Of a stretch of DNA of 64,000 nucleotides, positions 25,324-34,577 are shown in pieces; position 1 is the stretch's first letter, and the number at the start of each line of letters is the position of its first letter. The stretch lies in the NCBI RefSeq assembly GCF_003967515.1, contig NZ_BIFQ01000002.1, forward strand, positions 682,001 through 746,000. The letters are read 5' to 3'. This stretch comes from Dictyobacter aurantiacus. GTDB lineage: Bacteria; Chloroflexota; Ktedonobacteria; Ktedonobacterales; Ktedonobacteraceae. The notes beneath the pieces are model-generated. The model saw only the letters and a program-made list of their open reading frames with translations, was not told the DNA's origin and ran no database searches. The position numbers were made by a program, and so were the translations under genes.

Positions 25324-25400
25324 GTATCACGTTGGTGGGACGTGCGCGCCCGGGTACGGGGCCGCTTTGCGGCAAGCGCCCGCAAGGGGCGCACCTACGG
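25324..25400. repeat. Dispersed GC-rich repeat (long form)
   Basis: Begins near ATCACGTTGGTGGGACGTGC and ends in GCGCACCTACGG. It matches a segment at 36855-36926 and, inverted or shortened, 46769-46833 and 46861-46918. It contains small hairpins. No gene is encoded. Confidence 0.75.
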
Positions 25401-25418
25401 ACATCATCCCCTTATAAG

Positions 25419-25740
25419 GGGTGGTGCAGGAGGGCGGCCAGCCCTCCTGCCGGGTTTGGATATCCACCCCAAATTCTCCTCTCTAGCGGGGGGTGCAGGA
25501 GGGCGGCCAGCCCTCCTACCGGGTTTGGATATCCACCCCAAATTCTCCTCTCTAGCGGGGGGTGCAGGAGAGCCGGCGAGGCCCTCCTGCCGGGGTTTGG
25601 GGTGTCCCCAATTTCCCCATCTCTCTTCCCCCGCCATAGGCAGGAAACACCCACATGGTCTCAAAAGCGGGGGGTGCAGGAGGGCCGGCGAGGCCCTCCT
25701 GCCGGGGTTTGGGGTGTCCCCAATTTCCCCTTTTATTCTC
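25419..25740. repeat. Four-copy repeat array inside the hydrogenase operon
   Basis: GGTGCAGGAGGGC units start at 25423, 25492, 25561 and 25673, that is two exact 69-bp periods followed by a 112-bp one. Each unit holds a hairpin (GGAGGGC..GCCCTCC) plus CCGGGTTTGG and CCCCAAATT/ CCCCAATTT. Copies 1-2 and copies 3-4 form two subtypes. It fills the 503-base gap between the large-subunit and NifU-like genes. Related sequence lies at 47940-48000 and 61155-61240. Confidence 0.88.
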
Positions 25741-25776
25741 TCCCCGCCGTAGGCGGGGGCAGCCCCGTGAGGGGCA

Positions 25777-27579
25777 TTACGGCGCTGGCGGCGCCATACC
25801 AAAGGTTGGCGAATGCACAACCTGCAACTCCCTCCCTTTGCCCAGGTACATATGGACCCCACATGGCAGGCAGGGATCAAAGCTGCGCACAGCGCGCATA
25901 ATATCAATACCTTTAAAGTTATCAGGCCCATTCTCCTCGAAGATAGGCGTGTTCTGTACGGCATCTTCGTATGGTCCCGGTGTACCATAGACGTCGCGCG
26001 GATTGGCGTTCCAGGGCGTGGGCGGATAGGGATGGTAGTTGGCGATCTTGCCATCGCGAATCACCACGTGATGGGAGAGGACGCCACGTACCGCCTCATG
26101 GAAACCGCAGCCGATAGATTCCTGCGGCACCTTGAAGTCCGACCACGTTTTGGTGCGACCGGCGCGTACCTCGGTCAGCGCCTTCTCGACAAAGTAGAGG
26201 GCCGCCGCCGCCGCGTAGGCCTGGAAGTAGGTGCGGGCGCGATCGCGCTCCAGCGCGTTGCTCCACTGCGGAATCTTCCACTCCAGCTCCATCTCAGGCT
26301 TCAGAGCCGTCTTCGGCAGCGTAATCTTCACGCTGTGGCCGGTCGCCCGGATGCCCTCAATATTGACCAGGCCGGCCAGGGCGGTCGTCCACAGGCGGGC
26401 GATGGGACCACCACCCGTATCGAGGGCCAGGTACTTGTTGGTCTGATTATCGTACCAGCGCGGCGACATCACCCAGCTATAATTAGCATCGAAGTCGCGC
26501 TTCTGCGGATGCGGCAGCGTGGTCTGGTTCCAGGGATGGCGCTTATCGATCGGATTGCCCAGCGGATCATGACTGACGAAGGTCGGCATATTCTCCCAAT
26601 CGTCATAGTAGGAGCTGCCCAGCAGGATGCGCATCCCCAGGTTGATGTCGAGCAAGCTGGTCGTGCGCAGCTTGCCATCGATGACGATGCCCGGCGTCAC
26701 ATACATGGCCCGGCCCCAGTCCTCCATATGTTCGTACTTATAATCACAGATGGATGGATCCTGGAAGGCGCCCCAGCACCCTAGCAACACCTGGCGCTGT
26801 CCCACCTTTTCATAGCCGGGCAGAGCCTCGTAGAAGAAGTCGAACAGATCATCGTGCATCGGCACGACCTTCTTCATGAACTCGACATATTTCATCAATC
26901 TGACAAGGTAATCGGTAAACACCTGGACGGTGGCCACGGTGCCGACGCCGCCGGGATAGAGCGTCGAAGGATGGACGTGGCGTCCCTCCATCAGGCAGAA
27001 CTTCTCACGCGTCATGCGACTCATCTGCAGCGACTCGCGATAGAACTCGCCGCTAAAGGGATTGAGCGAACGCATGATGTCGGCGATGGTACGATAGCCG
27101 TGCAGATGGGCGTGTGGCGCCTCGGCCTTCTCAGCTTTGGCCAGTACCGATGGATTGGTCTCCTTCACCATCTGCTCACAGAAGTCTACGCCCACCAGGT
27201 TGTCTTGATAGATGCAGTGGTCGAACATGTATTCGGCCGCCTCGCCCAGGTTAATAATCCAGTCCCCGATCGGCGGCGGCTTGACGCCAAAGGCCATATT
27301 CTGCGCGTAGACCGCGCAGGTCGCATGGTTATCGCCGCAGATGCCGCAGATGCGGCTGGTAATAAAGTGCGCGTCGCGCGGATCTTTCCCCTGCATGAAC
27401 AGGCTATATCCTCTAAAGATCGAAGAGGTGCTATGGCATTCCACCACCTGGCGCTGCTTAAAATCGATCTTTGTATAGATGCCCAGGCTACCAACGATAC
27501 GCGTAATCGGGTCCCAGGACATCTCCACCAGCTGCGGTGGAACGACATGTGGTTCGCGTCGTTTAAATTCGGTGCTCAC
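25777..27579 (-). CDS. hhyL: Group 1h [NiFe] hydrogenase large subunit
   Basis: About 600 residues from the GTG at 27579 (MSTEFKRREP); AGGAG lies 11 bases upstream, whereas the upstream GTG at 27606 lacks a site. L1 motif RICGICGDNHATC at 76-88 and L2 motif DPCLPCGVH at 568-576 supply the four NiFe Cys ligands. A 24-residue C-terminal extension follows the L2 His, matching the protease in this operon. GSLGIYTKIDF and HSTSSIFRGYS near the N terminus are group 1h-like. These enzymes oxidise H2 down to atmospheric levels. Confidence 0.96.
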   Translation of the reverse strand: MSTEFKRREPHVVPPQLVEMSWDPITRIVGSLGIYTKIDFKQRQVVECHSTSSIFRGYSLFMQGKDPRDAHFITSRICGICGDNHATCAVYAQNMAFGVKPPPIGDWIINLGEAAEYMFDHCIYQDNLVGVDFCEQMVKETNPSVLAKAEKAEAPHAHLHGYRTIADIMRSLNPFSGEFYRESLQMSRMTREKFCLMEGRHVHPSTLYPGGVGTVATVQVFTDYLVRLMKYVEFMKKVVPMHDDLFDFFYEALPGYEKVGQRQVLLGCWGAFQDPSICDYKYEHMEDWGRAMYVTPGIVIDGKLRTTSLLDINLGMRILLGSSYYDDWENMPTFVSHDPLGNPIDKRHPWNQTTLPHPQKRDFDANYSWVMSPRWYDNQTNKYLALDTGGGPIARLWTTALAGLVNIEGIRATGHSVKITLPKTALKPEMELEWKIPQWSNALERDRARTYFQAYAAAAALYFVEKALTEVRAGRTKTWSDFKVPQESIGCGFHEAVRGVLSHHVVIRDGKIANYHPYPPTPWNANPRDVYGTPGPYEDAVQNTPIFEENGPDNFKGIDIMRAVRSFDPCLPCGVHMYLGKGRELQVVHSPTFGMAPPAP

Positions 27580-27627
27580 GTTGCTGTTTTCTCCTTTTAC
27601 CCGCACTTGCGTGGAGCATCTTAAGCA

Positions 27628-28656
27628 CTACTTCCACACTGGTTGATAGCCTGTCCTGAGCTCCGGACCCGGACGACGCCACGACGGCTCTTTGTTCAGC
27701 GTATCATTGGTGAACTGGCGCAGCGAGCGGATCACGCGGCCATAGGAGCTTATAACATTCGAAGAAAGCTTACACCCCGGTGGCTCATCCATAAACGGCA
27801 TAAACTTGTCGGGAAAGCCCGGCATGGTGCAGCCAATACAGATGCCACCCACATTCGGGCAGCCGCCGATACCAGCCATCCAACCACGCTTGGGAACGTT
27901 GCACTGCACAACGGGCCCCCAGCAGCCCAGCCGCACAATACACTTGGGAGAACCATATTCGGTGGCGAAATCGCCCTGCTCAAAGTAGCCCGCGCGATCG
28001 CAACCCTCATGAACCGTCTTTTCAAACAGCCACTTCGGGCGCAGGGCATCATCCAGGGGAATAGTGGGTGCTAGACCGGCCGCCTGATAGAGCAGGTAGA
28101 GAAGCGTCTCCATGAAGTTATCGGGCTGAACGGGACAGCCGGGAACGCACACGATCGGGTTGCCAGCTGGTGATTTCCAGTGCCAGCCCAGGTAATCGGG
28201 CAGGCCCATGGCGCCCGTGGGATTACCCTCCATGGCATGGATGCCACCGTAGGTTGCACAGGTACCGGCGGCAATCACCGCCCAGGCCTTCGGCGCCAGG
28301 CGATCGATCCACTGCGTAGTCGGAATCGGCTGACCACTCTCATCCGTGCCCAGCGCGGCCCAGTATCCCTCCGTTTTAATCTTCTCATTGGGGATCGATC
28401 CCTCGACCACCAGCACAAAGGGGTCCAACTCACCGCGCTCAGCCTTATACCACCAGCCCATGAAATTCTCGCCGGTCTCATAGGCCAGCACGGGATTGTG
28501 CAAATACACTTTCGGTAAACCGGGGATCGCACCCAGAAGCACATCTTCGATGGCTGGCTGACTGGCAGCGGTGACCGAGATGGTATCACCATCGCAGCTC
28601 AGACCGGCCGTCATCCAGATGATGTGTACTTCTTCCACACGAGCTCTGGTGACCAT
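27628..28656 (-). CDS. hhyS: Group 1h [NiFe] hydrogenase small subunit
   Basis: A protein of 342 residues without a Tat signal peptide, so the enzyme is made and kept in the cytoplasm. The proximal-cluster motif near the N terminus reads CDGD (21-24): the second Cys of the usual CxxC is Asp, as known for actinobacterial-type (group 1h) enzymes with a 3Cys-1Asp cluster. Other ligands are seen in GTCATYGG, CVPGCPVQPDN, GCDRAGYF and the Cys-rich GCPNVGGICIGCTMPGFPD. It is first in the operon, 48 bases before the large subunit. Confidence 0.96.
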   Translation of the reverse strand: MVTRARVEEVHIIWMTAGLSCDGDTISVTAASQPAIEDVLLGAIPGLPKVYLHNPVLAYETGENFMGWWYKAERGELDPFVLVVEGSIPNEKIKTEGYWAALGTDESGQPIPTTQWIDRLAPKAWAVIAAGTCATYGGIHAMEGNPTGAMGLPDYLGWHWKSPAGNPIVCVPGCPVQPDNFMETLLYLLYQAAGLAPTIPLDDALRPKWLFEKTVHEGCDRAGYFEQGDFATEYGSPKCIVRLGCWGPVVQCNVPKRGWMAGIGGCPNVGGICIGCTMPGFPDKFMPFMDEPPGCKLSSNVISSYGRVIRSLRQFTNDTLNKEPSWRRPGPELRTGYQPVWK

Positions 28657-29137
28657 GATCTATCCATCCTCTTTCTCTGTCACACATACTCATCCACATA
28701 AACGCAAGCGTACTAGCAACTAGTTGTACTGTTGAGCGTATGGCATTATCTATACAGATAACGGATGGCTATCGAGCTACAATGGACGCGATTAAGAAGA
28801 GGAAACTGCTCGGGTCTTATTTACAACGAAAGCAAGCATACAGAAAGACATTACACTACGCCTCTCACAATGTCAAGAACCGTCTCATGCATAAATTCTC
28901 ATGTATTCAACGTCATGCATGGGCCAATGTCCCCCAAGGAGAAACGCCCCGTACCCGGCCGGTTCGGCACCTCATGGATGTGGCCTCGACCCACACGGTG
29001 CTTTTGGGTTCGTGTGCGGAACATTGGCCTGGAGGTACCACGTGTGCCACCTTGTAAGATAGGGGAAGCGGTGTCGTGAGGATACGGGGGCTGCCGCCGC
29101 TGGCGCTGGCAGCCCGGTCGACCGTTGAAGGTCGACC
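28657..29137. other. Upstream region of the hydrogenase operon
   Basis: A 481-base gap with no convincing gene. Near the hhyS start are two palindrome-like sites: CAACTAGTTG inside 28710-28729 and TTATCTATACAGATAA at 28746-28761 (6-bp arms). Either could be a regulator site. The right part (28935-29130) is GC-rich, with a GGTCGACC inverted pair near 29117-29138. I could not define -35/-10 boxes confidently. Confidence 0.5.
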
Positions 29138-31249
29138 TTACAGAGGCGTTTCGCATTGGGGGTGCAAGGCGATTTTGATGTCGACGGCGCAGATGTTCTG
29201 GGGGCTGGCGAGCAGGGGGTTGATGTCGATGGATTGGATGAAGTCGTAGTCCTGCATCAGGTACTGGATGGCTGTGAGGATGTCGATGATGCGCTGGAGG
29301 TCGATCGGCTGCTGGCCGCGTACGCCTTTGAGGATGGGGGCAATGTGCGTTTCAAGGATCATGTCGAGCATGGCGCCGCGTTCAAGGGGAGCGACGCGTC
29401 TGACGACGTCGCCCAGCAGTTCAGCGTAGATGCCGCCGCTACCAAAGAGCAGGATGGTGCCGAAGTTGTCGTCGCGCGTGGCTCCCACGATCAAGGGGAT
29501 GCCGCCTGCAACATATTTCTGGACGCAGATGGCGCCGTCCACGATCTGGTGCTCGCGCATGAGCGCCTCCAATCGATAGTATGCTTCACGCAACTCTATT
29601 TCATTGTTGATGCTGGTAATAACGGCACCGATATCAGACCTATGCAGCAGGGTGGGCGCGACGATTTTGAGCACGCATGGATACCCGATAGACGATCGTA
29701 CACAGAGCACCGCCTGGTCCACTTGCCGGCAGACATAGCTCTCGGGGATCGCGATATGGTAGCGGCGCGCTATTTCATCTACGCTGGTCTGCGGCAAAGA
29801 ACTGAGATTCAGGGCGCGGGCCTGCTGATAGAGCTCATCAATCGCGGCATGGTGCTGCTCATAATAGGGACTCTTGAGTGGCGGCGTGGGCAGGTTATAG
29901 GCCGTTCGCTGCCGATAACCCGCGTACCAGGTCATGGCGGCCAGCACATCAATCGCCGTTTCAGGAAAGTGATAGGCGGGGACCTTCTTTTCGGCCAGCA
30001 GCTTGAGTCCCTTCTCAACCAGGGTGCCGCCGATAAAAGCAGCCACAATCGGCTTCCCATGCTTCTTCATGGCCCCAATATACGCCGCCGTCTTCTCGAT
30101 CTCAGTCATCACCTGGGGTGTCAGAATCACGAGCAGCGAGGAGACATCTTCCTCCTGCAGGACCGTCTCCATAGCCTGCAGATAGCGCTCCGATAAGGCA
30201 TCGCCAATGACATCAACGGGATTGTGGATGCTGGCGGTCCGTGGTAGCAGCTGACGCAGCACATCCTGTGTCGCCGGGCTCAGATCGGCCAGTTCTAATC
30301 CCTTCTCGATCAGGGTATCGCTCGCTACCACGGCGGCTCCCCCGGCATTGCTGACGATAGCGACCCGGTTAAAGGTCGGCAGTGGCAGCCAGGCAAAGGC
30401 TTTGAGCGTATGGAACAGGTCCCCGATCGTCTCAACCACAATGTAGCCGTATTGCTGGAGGGCAGCCTTCGTCAATGGATAGCCACCGGCCAGGGCGCCG
30501 GTATGGGATCGGATGGCCTCGGCTGCCACTTCGCTGCGTCCCGCCTTCAAGACGATCGCCGGCCGCCGGCAATTATATTGCTGGCCAAGCTGCAGAAAGC
30601 GCCTGCCATCCTTGATATCCTCCAGGTAGCAGGCGATCAATCGGTCGTCGCGCAGGCGCTCCAGAAAGTAATTCTCATCCAGGTCCGCCTTGTTGCCCAG
30701 AGAAACAAAGTAATGCAGACCTATGTGATTAGTACCGATCCAGTCTAGAAAAGAGGTCCCCAGCGCACCGGATTGGGAGATAAAGGAGATGGGCTCGTAG
30801 GCGGGGAAGCTGGCGGCAAACGAGGCGTTGAGGGAACTGGCAGCGTCGATCAGTCCCAGGCAATTGGGACCCAGCAGGCGCGTGCTGGACCCCGCGATGA
30901 TCTCCCGCAACTCTTGTTCGCGACTGGCGCCCGATTCACCGCTTTCTTTAAAGCCAGCTGAGATTACAATCACCAGTGGAATCGCCTTGCGGACGCATTC
31001 ACGTAGTACCGGAGGAACGGCCTCCCCCGGCACAGCGATCACCGCCAGGTCGATGTCCCTGGGCACCTCGCTCACCCGCGTATAGGTCTTGATGCCCAGG
31101 ATGGTCTGCGCATGAAGGCTGATTGGATAGATGGCACCCCGAAAATGATACTGCACCAGATTTTGAACGATGGTATAGCCCAGCTTGTGTGGATTCCCTG
31201 AAGCCCCGATCACCGCCACCGACCGCAGGTCAAAAAGCGCTCTCACCAT
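29138..31249 (-). CDS. ADP-forming acyl-CoA/acetate-CoA ligase, fused alpha-beta
   Basis: A protein of 703 residues. Residues 1-460 are the CoA-binding and succinyl-CoA-ligase-like alpha domains (SVAVIGASGNPHKLGY, SGALGTSFLDW near 160, RSHTGALAG near 245 with the phosphorylatable His). Residues 475-700 are an ATP-grasp beta domain (YPCVLKIVAPTLLHRSDIGA, LLFGSGGIYAELL, DINPLL). It converts acyl-CoA + ADP + Pi to acid + ATP, or the reverse. No promoter partner is evident; the pseudo-AAA gene is 41 bases upstream on the same strand. Confidence 0.92.
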   Translation of the reverse strand: MVRALFDLRSVAVIGASGNPHKLGYTIVQNLVQYHFRGAIYPISLHAQTILGIKTYTRVSEVPRDIDLAVIAVPGEAVPPVLRECVRKAIPLVIVISAGFKESGESGASREQELREIIAGSSTRLLGPNCLGLIDAASSLNASFAASFPAYEPISFISQSGALGTSFLDWIGTNHIGLHYFVSLGNKADLDENYFLERLRDDRLIACYLEDIKDGRRFLQLGQQYNCRRPAIVLKAGRSEVAAEAIRSHTGALAGGYPLTKAALQQYGYIVVETIGDLFHTLKAFAWLPLPTFNRVAIVSNAGGAAVVASDTLIEKGLELADLSPATQDVLRQLLPRTASIHNPVDVIGDALSERYLQAMETVLQEEDVSSLLVILTPQVMTEIEKTAAYIGAMKKHGKPIVAAFIGGTLVEKGLKLLAEKKVPAYHFPETAIDVLAAMTWYAGYRQRTAYNLPTPPLKSPYYEQHHAAIDELYQQARALNLSSLPQTSVDEIARRYHIAIPESYVCRQVDQAVLCVRSSIGYPCVLKIVAPTLLHRSDIGAVITSINNEIELREAYYRLEALMREHQIVDGAICVQKYVAGGIPLIVGATRDDNFGTILLFGSGGIYAELLGDVVRRVAPLERGAMLDMILETHIAPILKGVRGQQPIDLQRIIDILTAIQYLMQDYDFIQSIDINPLLASPQNICAVDIKIALHPQCETPL

Positions 31250-31290
31250 ATCGTTATGCCCCTGCTCTGCGAACCATCCCTGGATACTTA

Positions 31291-32637
31291 CTATCCTTCC
31301 GACCAGTTATCGCTGCCGCAGGAGAAGCAGTAACGCGCCCCCTCGACCTCAACGTGCGGCGCGCCACACTTTGGGCAGAGCTTGACCAGCCTGGCGCCAC
31401 AGTAGACACAATAGGTCCAGTTGGATAGCACCTCATGCTTGCAGGAAAGGCAGAGCCGGGTCTGTGCCGCCGGATGCACCGCGTAACGCTCGCCCAGGGA
31501 AATATGATGACCAAAGTGTCCCATATGCATCAATTCAGGGTCCAACACCTCCGGCTGATAGGCTGTGGCAACCACCACCATTGATCCCAGCCGATCATAG
31601 CTGTCCAGTTCAACCAACAGCTGGCGCTGCACCACCACGCCATGCTCGGGCTGCTCAAAGCGCGCGACCGCATCCAGATCTTCTATCACCACCAGGCAAG
31701 GATGCCAGTGCCGCCCCAGTTCAAAAGTCGCCTTGACCATATTGCGGCACGTCTTCACAAGGTCAGAACGCTCAAAAGTAGGATACTCCCGCTCTAGCCA
31801 CGCCAGGTCATCCTCATCTACCCGGCCATTCACCTGGGCATTGATCAGATCAACCAACCTCGGCAACGAGAGCGAAACCATTGAGATGCCGGCCTCTCCG
31901 GCAATGGCCTGGACCAGCAAGCTACGCTCGGTACAGGGATGGCCGATCAGCAACGTTTCATCGATATCAACGACATGGGCGCGTTGATAGAGCTGTGACC
32001 AGCGTAGATAATTCACCAGATGGCGTAACTCCTGCTTGGTCGCGCTGGCCCCCTGGATATCCGCGAAGGTAACGGTTGGCCGCTCACACTTGATGATCGG
32101 CAGGTTAGAAGAGTGCCTGCCGGAACGCTTATATTCACGGACCCTGGCCTGAATCAATTGATCCATCGTGTTGGTATACGCGACACCACTTTCTTCTATC
32201 AGGTATGATGGGATAGCATCCGAGGGTGAATGCAACAGCGCCAGCATGGGCTGCACCTGCGGATGGCGCAGCACGGCCAGCGTCATATGATCGGGGCGCA
32301 CCTGCAGGCAGCGGCGCTGCGTAGCAAAGTTCATAGCCCAATCCAGACAGTCCTGGGCCGCCGCTGAAGGAGGAAGCGCAGAATCACCGGCTACCTGTTC
32401 CCCTCCCCTACCCACAATATCGGCCGCCGTACGCCGCAAGGCTCGCATATCCATCCCCAACAGGCTAAAGATCTCCTCGATCTTGTCATCTTTGAGACGT
32501 AAAATACTGAGCAAAAGATGCTCGGGATGATATTCAGGAGCCTGCATCCGTGCCGCTTCACGGCGGGCACCCTCAATCACGGCATCAATCTCGGGAGCAA
32601 GTGCCACATGCTCCTGCTCCTGTATAATTTCGACCAT
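31291..32637 (-). CDS. Clp-N / FtsH-like pseudo-ATPase with C-terminal zinc ribbons
   Basis: A protein of 448 residues. Residues 10-150 resemble a Clp N-terminal (double repeat) domain. Residues 188-385 track FtsH-type AAA (VTFADIQGASATKQELRHLV, AIAGEAG, VVVATAYQPEVLDPEL). However, Walker A reads GHPCTERS (232-239) instead of GPPGTGKT, Walker B reads VVIEDLDAV, and the arginine-finger stretch is MGHFGHH. Residues 396-440 hold two zinc ribbons (CLSC-CVYC and CPKC-CFSC). ATP hydrolysis seems unlikely; an adaptor or scaffold role is inferred. Confidence 0.8.
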   Translation of the reverse strand: MVEIIQEQEHVALAPEIDAVIEGARREAARMQAPEYHPEHLLLSILRLKDDKIEEIFSLLGMDMRALRRTAADIVGRGGEQVAGDSALPPSAAAQDCLDWAMNFATQRRCLQVRPDHMTLAVLRHPQVQPMLALLHSPSDAIPSYLIEESGVAYTNTMDQLIQARVREYKRSGRHSSNLPIIKCERPTVTFADIQGASATKQELRHLVNYLRWSQLYQRAHVVDIDETLLIGHPCTERSLLVQAIAGEAGISMVSLSLPRLVDLINAQVNGRVDEDDLAWLEREYPTFERSDLVKTCRNMVKATFELGRHWHPCLVVIEDLDAVARFEQPEHGVVVQRQLLVELDSYDRLGSMVVVATAYQPEVLDPELMHMGHFGHHISLGERYAVHPAAQTRLCLSCKHEVLSNWTYCVYCGARLVKLCPKCGAPHVEVEGARYCFSCGSDNWSEG

Positions 32638-32865
32638 TGCTGCCTCCTTGACAATCTATCCCCCCTCATCTTCTTTTATAAGCATTCCATGCAAACAATG
32701 CACAGCACGCATACGATAGAGGGAGCCACACAACTATTTTGTAGCGGGCATGTCATTACCCTACTTATCGCATCACGTCCCCACAGCCGAATTTGTAACA
32801 GCTTAATTGTCGCTCCATGCAGCCTCTAAAGCATGGCAACAAACAATCAAGAGGCCAATAAAAAG

Positions 32866-33846
32866 CTATAAGAAAAACATACGGAACCGGAGCATGCCGC
32901 AGCAACGCCAGAAGATCGCCAGCGGAGGCAGGAGCGCAGAGGTCAGAGCCATCTCAAAAACGTGACGAGGGGTGCGCGCCGTCTTGTGCAGACGCTGGAT
33001 GCACAGGCGCGCGGTCATATAGAGCCAGGCGGCCACGCAGATCAATGCCAGGGGCCACAGCCCCAGGATAAGGGCCGCCAGCAACAGGAGTAGGACACCG
33101 AGGATACAGTAGTAATTCCAGAGCGGCCGGGACTGGATGCGCTTCCGATAGAGATCGGGATGCTTCTTGCACAGCAAGGCATCATACAGGCCCTTCCTCT
33201 GCAGCCGCAGGCTCATGCCCCAACGCGCCGGACGCACCGGATGCATGACGATGGCATCAGGTGCTTTGATGCCATGCAGACCATGTTCGAGCAGGGTAAA
33301 GTAGAGGTCGCTATCCTCGCACCAGGAGGCCCGGAAACGGGTATCGAAACCATCCAGTTGCCGCAGGACGCTGCGTCGATAGAAGCAGTTGGCTGTCACA
33401 AATTCGGACTGGCTCAGTTGGGAGACGCTATATTCGTATTCGGTATAGTCATGCTGCAAAGGGACCACGATCTTGCCGGAGACCGCGGCCACATCGTCGC
33501 TAAAGGCCGCCACCCCGGCCTTCAACCAGCTTAACTCGGGAATACAATCGTCGTCGATAAAGGCGATCAGTTCGCTGCGAGCCCGCTGCCAACCAGCGTT
33601 GCGGGCGGCGGCCGGTCCATGCGGCGCCAACTCCACAGGCACATACACGATCTCGTATCCATCCTGATGCGTCCGCTGCCGCCATTCCTCAACCTGCTGG
33701 CGCGTCCGCTGACTATTGGCATCATCAACGATGATAATCTCATACTCGCCCGGCGCGAATTCCAGGCTGAGCAGTGCCCGCAGGCACCGCTCCAGGTACG
33801 CATAGCGTTTATAGGTCGGAACAACAACAGAAACCTTCGGTATCAT
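32866..33846 (-). CDS. Family 2 glycosyltransferase, membrane-anchored
   Basis: About 326 residues starting MIPKVSVVVPTYKRY; the longer frame upstream is unlikely. GT-A features: IIIVDDANS near residue 38, AFIDDDCIPELSW near 92 (DxD-type metal site) and SWCEDSDLYFTLLEHG near 165 (ED acceptor motif). Two or three C-terminal membrane helices (LLLLLAALILGLWPLALIC) anchor it. It probably transfers a sugar in envelope polysaccharide synthesis. No partner genes are adjacent. Confidence 0.88.
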   Translation of the reverse strand: MIPKVSVVVPTYKRYAYLERCLRALLSLEFAPGEYEIIIVDDANSQRTRQQVEEWRQRTHQDGYEIVYVPVELAPHGPAAARNAGWQRARSELIAFIDDDCIPELSWLKAGVAAFSDDVAAVSGKIVVPLQHDYTEYEYSVSQLSQSEFVTANCFYRRSVLRQLDGFDTRFRASWCEDSDLYFTLLEHGLHGIKAPDAIVMHPVRPARWGMSLRLQRKGLYDALLCKKHPDLYRKRIQSRPLWNYYCILGVLLLLLAALILGLWPLALICVAAWLYMTARLCIQRLHKTARTPRHVFEMALTSALLPPLAIFWRCCGMLRFRMFFL

Positions 33847-33944
33847 AGGCGCGCCTGTGTTTCTCGAACAGCGATAACAATTATCGGGACCCTGGCATGG
33901 GCAAACCGGAACCAGCCACACGTCTGCTTGCTCTTATAACCCTA

Positions 33945-34502
33945 TTATAAAGCATTATCGCTCCGATTTTCATCATCAGGACGAGGCCGCAACGTAGGGG
34001 GCGCATTGAACGCGCTATACTTGATGTCGGCATTAGAGGCGCCATTACGCATCAGAATAGCGAGTGCCTCATCCTGATCAACATCAGACTTGATGGTAAC
34101 GATCGTGTTCCCATTCTCCAGCGCGCGCTGATAGAATCTGGCATCCTCCTGCGAAAAACCAATACTGCTCAGGATACCAAGAGCGCCACCCGCTGTAGCG
34201 CCCAGCGCCGCGCCGCCCAGCGTCGCCGCCAGCACGCCCCCGGCTATCGCGGGTCCAAAGCCAGGGATCAGCAAAGAGGCAGCGGCACCCAGCAGACCCC
34301 CCAGCACACCACCACTCACGGCACCCGTCGCCGCCGGCCGCCCCACATCCTCAACTCCAACATCTGGATTAGCATCGGCCCGTACTACAAAGCCTATCCG
34401 ATCATCGTTATAGCCCGCACCTTTAAGCTCATCGATCGCTTTGCGAGCCTGATCCTGGCTGGCGAACACCCCCACCACAATAGAGTTCTGTGTCATCGCC
34501 AT
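33945..34502 (-). CDS. General-stress-type protein with YflT-like domain and glycine-rich hydrophobic core
   Basis: A protein of 185 residues. Residues 5-50 (VVGVFASQDQARKAIDELKG) match the ferredoxin-like domain of heat-induced stress proteins (YflT/DUF1269-type). Residues 58-112 are a Gly/Ala-rich hydrophobic segment of two or three possible helices (GGVLGGLLGAAASLLIPGFG), and a second ferredoxin-like half follows. Such proteins are often stress-induced in Chloroflexota and Deinococcota. AGAGAGGTG precedes the ATG. Function unknown. Confidence 0.75.
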   Translation of the reverse strand: MAMTQNSIVVGVFASQDQARKAIDELKGAGYNDDRIGFVVRADANPDVGVEDVGRPAATGAVSGGVLGGLLGAAASLLIPGFGPAIAGGVLAATLGGAALGATAGGALGILSSIGFSQEDARFYQRALENGNTIVTIKSDVDQDEALAILMRNGASNADIKYSAFNAPPTLRPRPDDENRSDNAL

Positions 34503-34577
34503 AACAACACCTCTCTTTCCCTAAACGTAATAGCATCAAACATCTTTATTAATCGCGTTACTGCTTTGTCAAACTTC

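Noticed and set aside
25813..27624. Two long plus-strand frames
   Set aside because: Antisense shadows of the hydrogenase large subunit.
28765..29079. Possible gene upstream of the hydrogenase operon
   Set aside because: The 104-codon frame is Arg/Cys/Trp-rich, has no ribosome-binding site and covers the probable operon promoter.
29156..30196. 346-codon open frame on the plus strand
   Set aside because: Lies wholly within the acyl-CoA ligase gene on the other strand and shows no recognisable domain; GC-rich antisense shadow.
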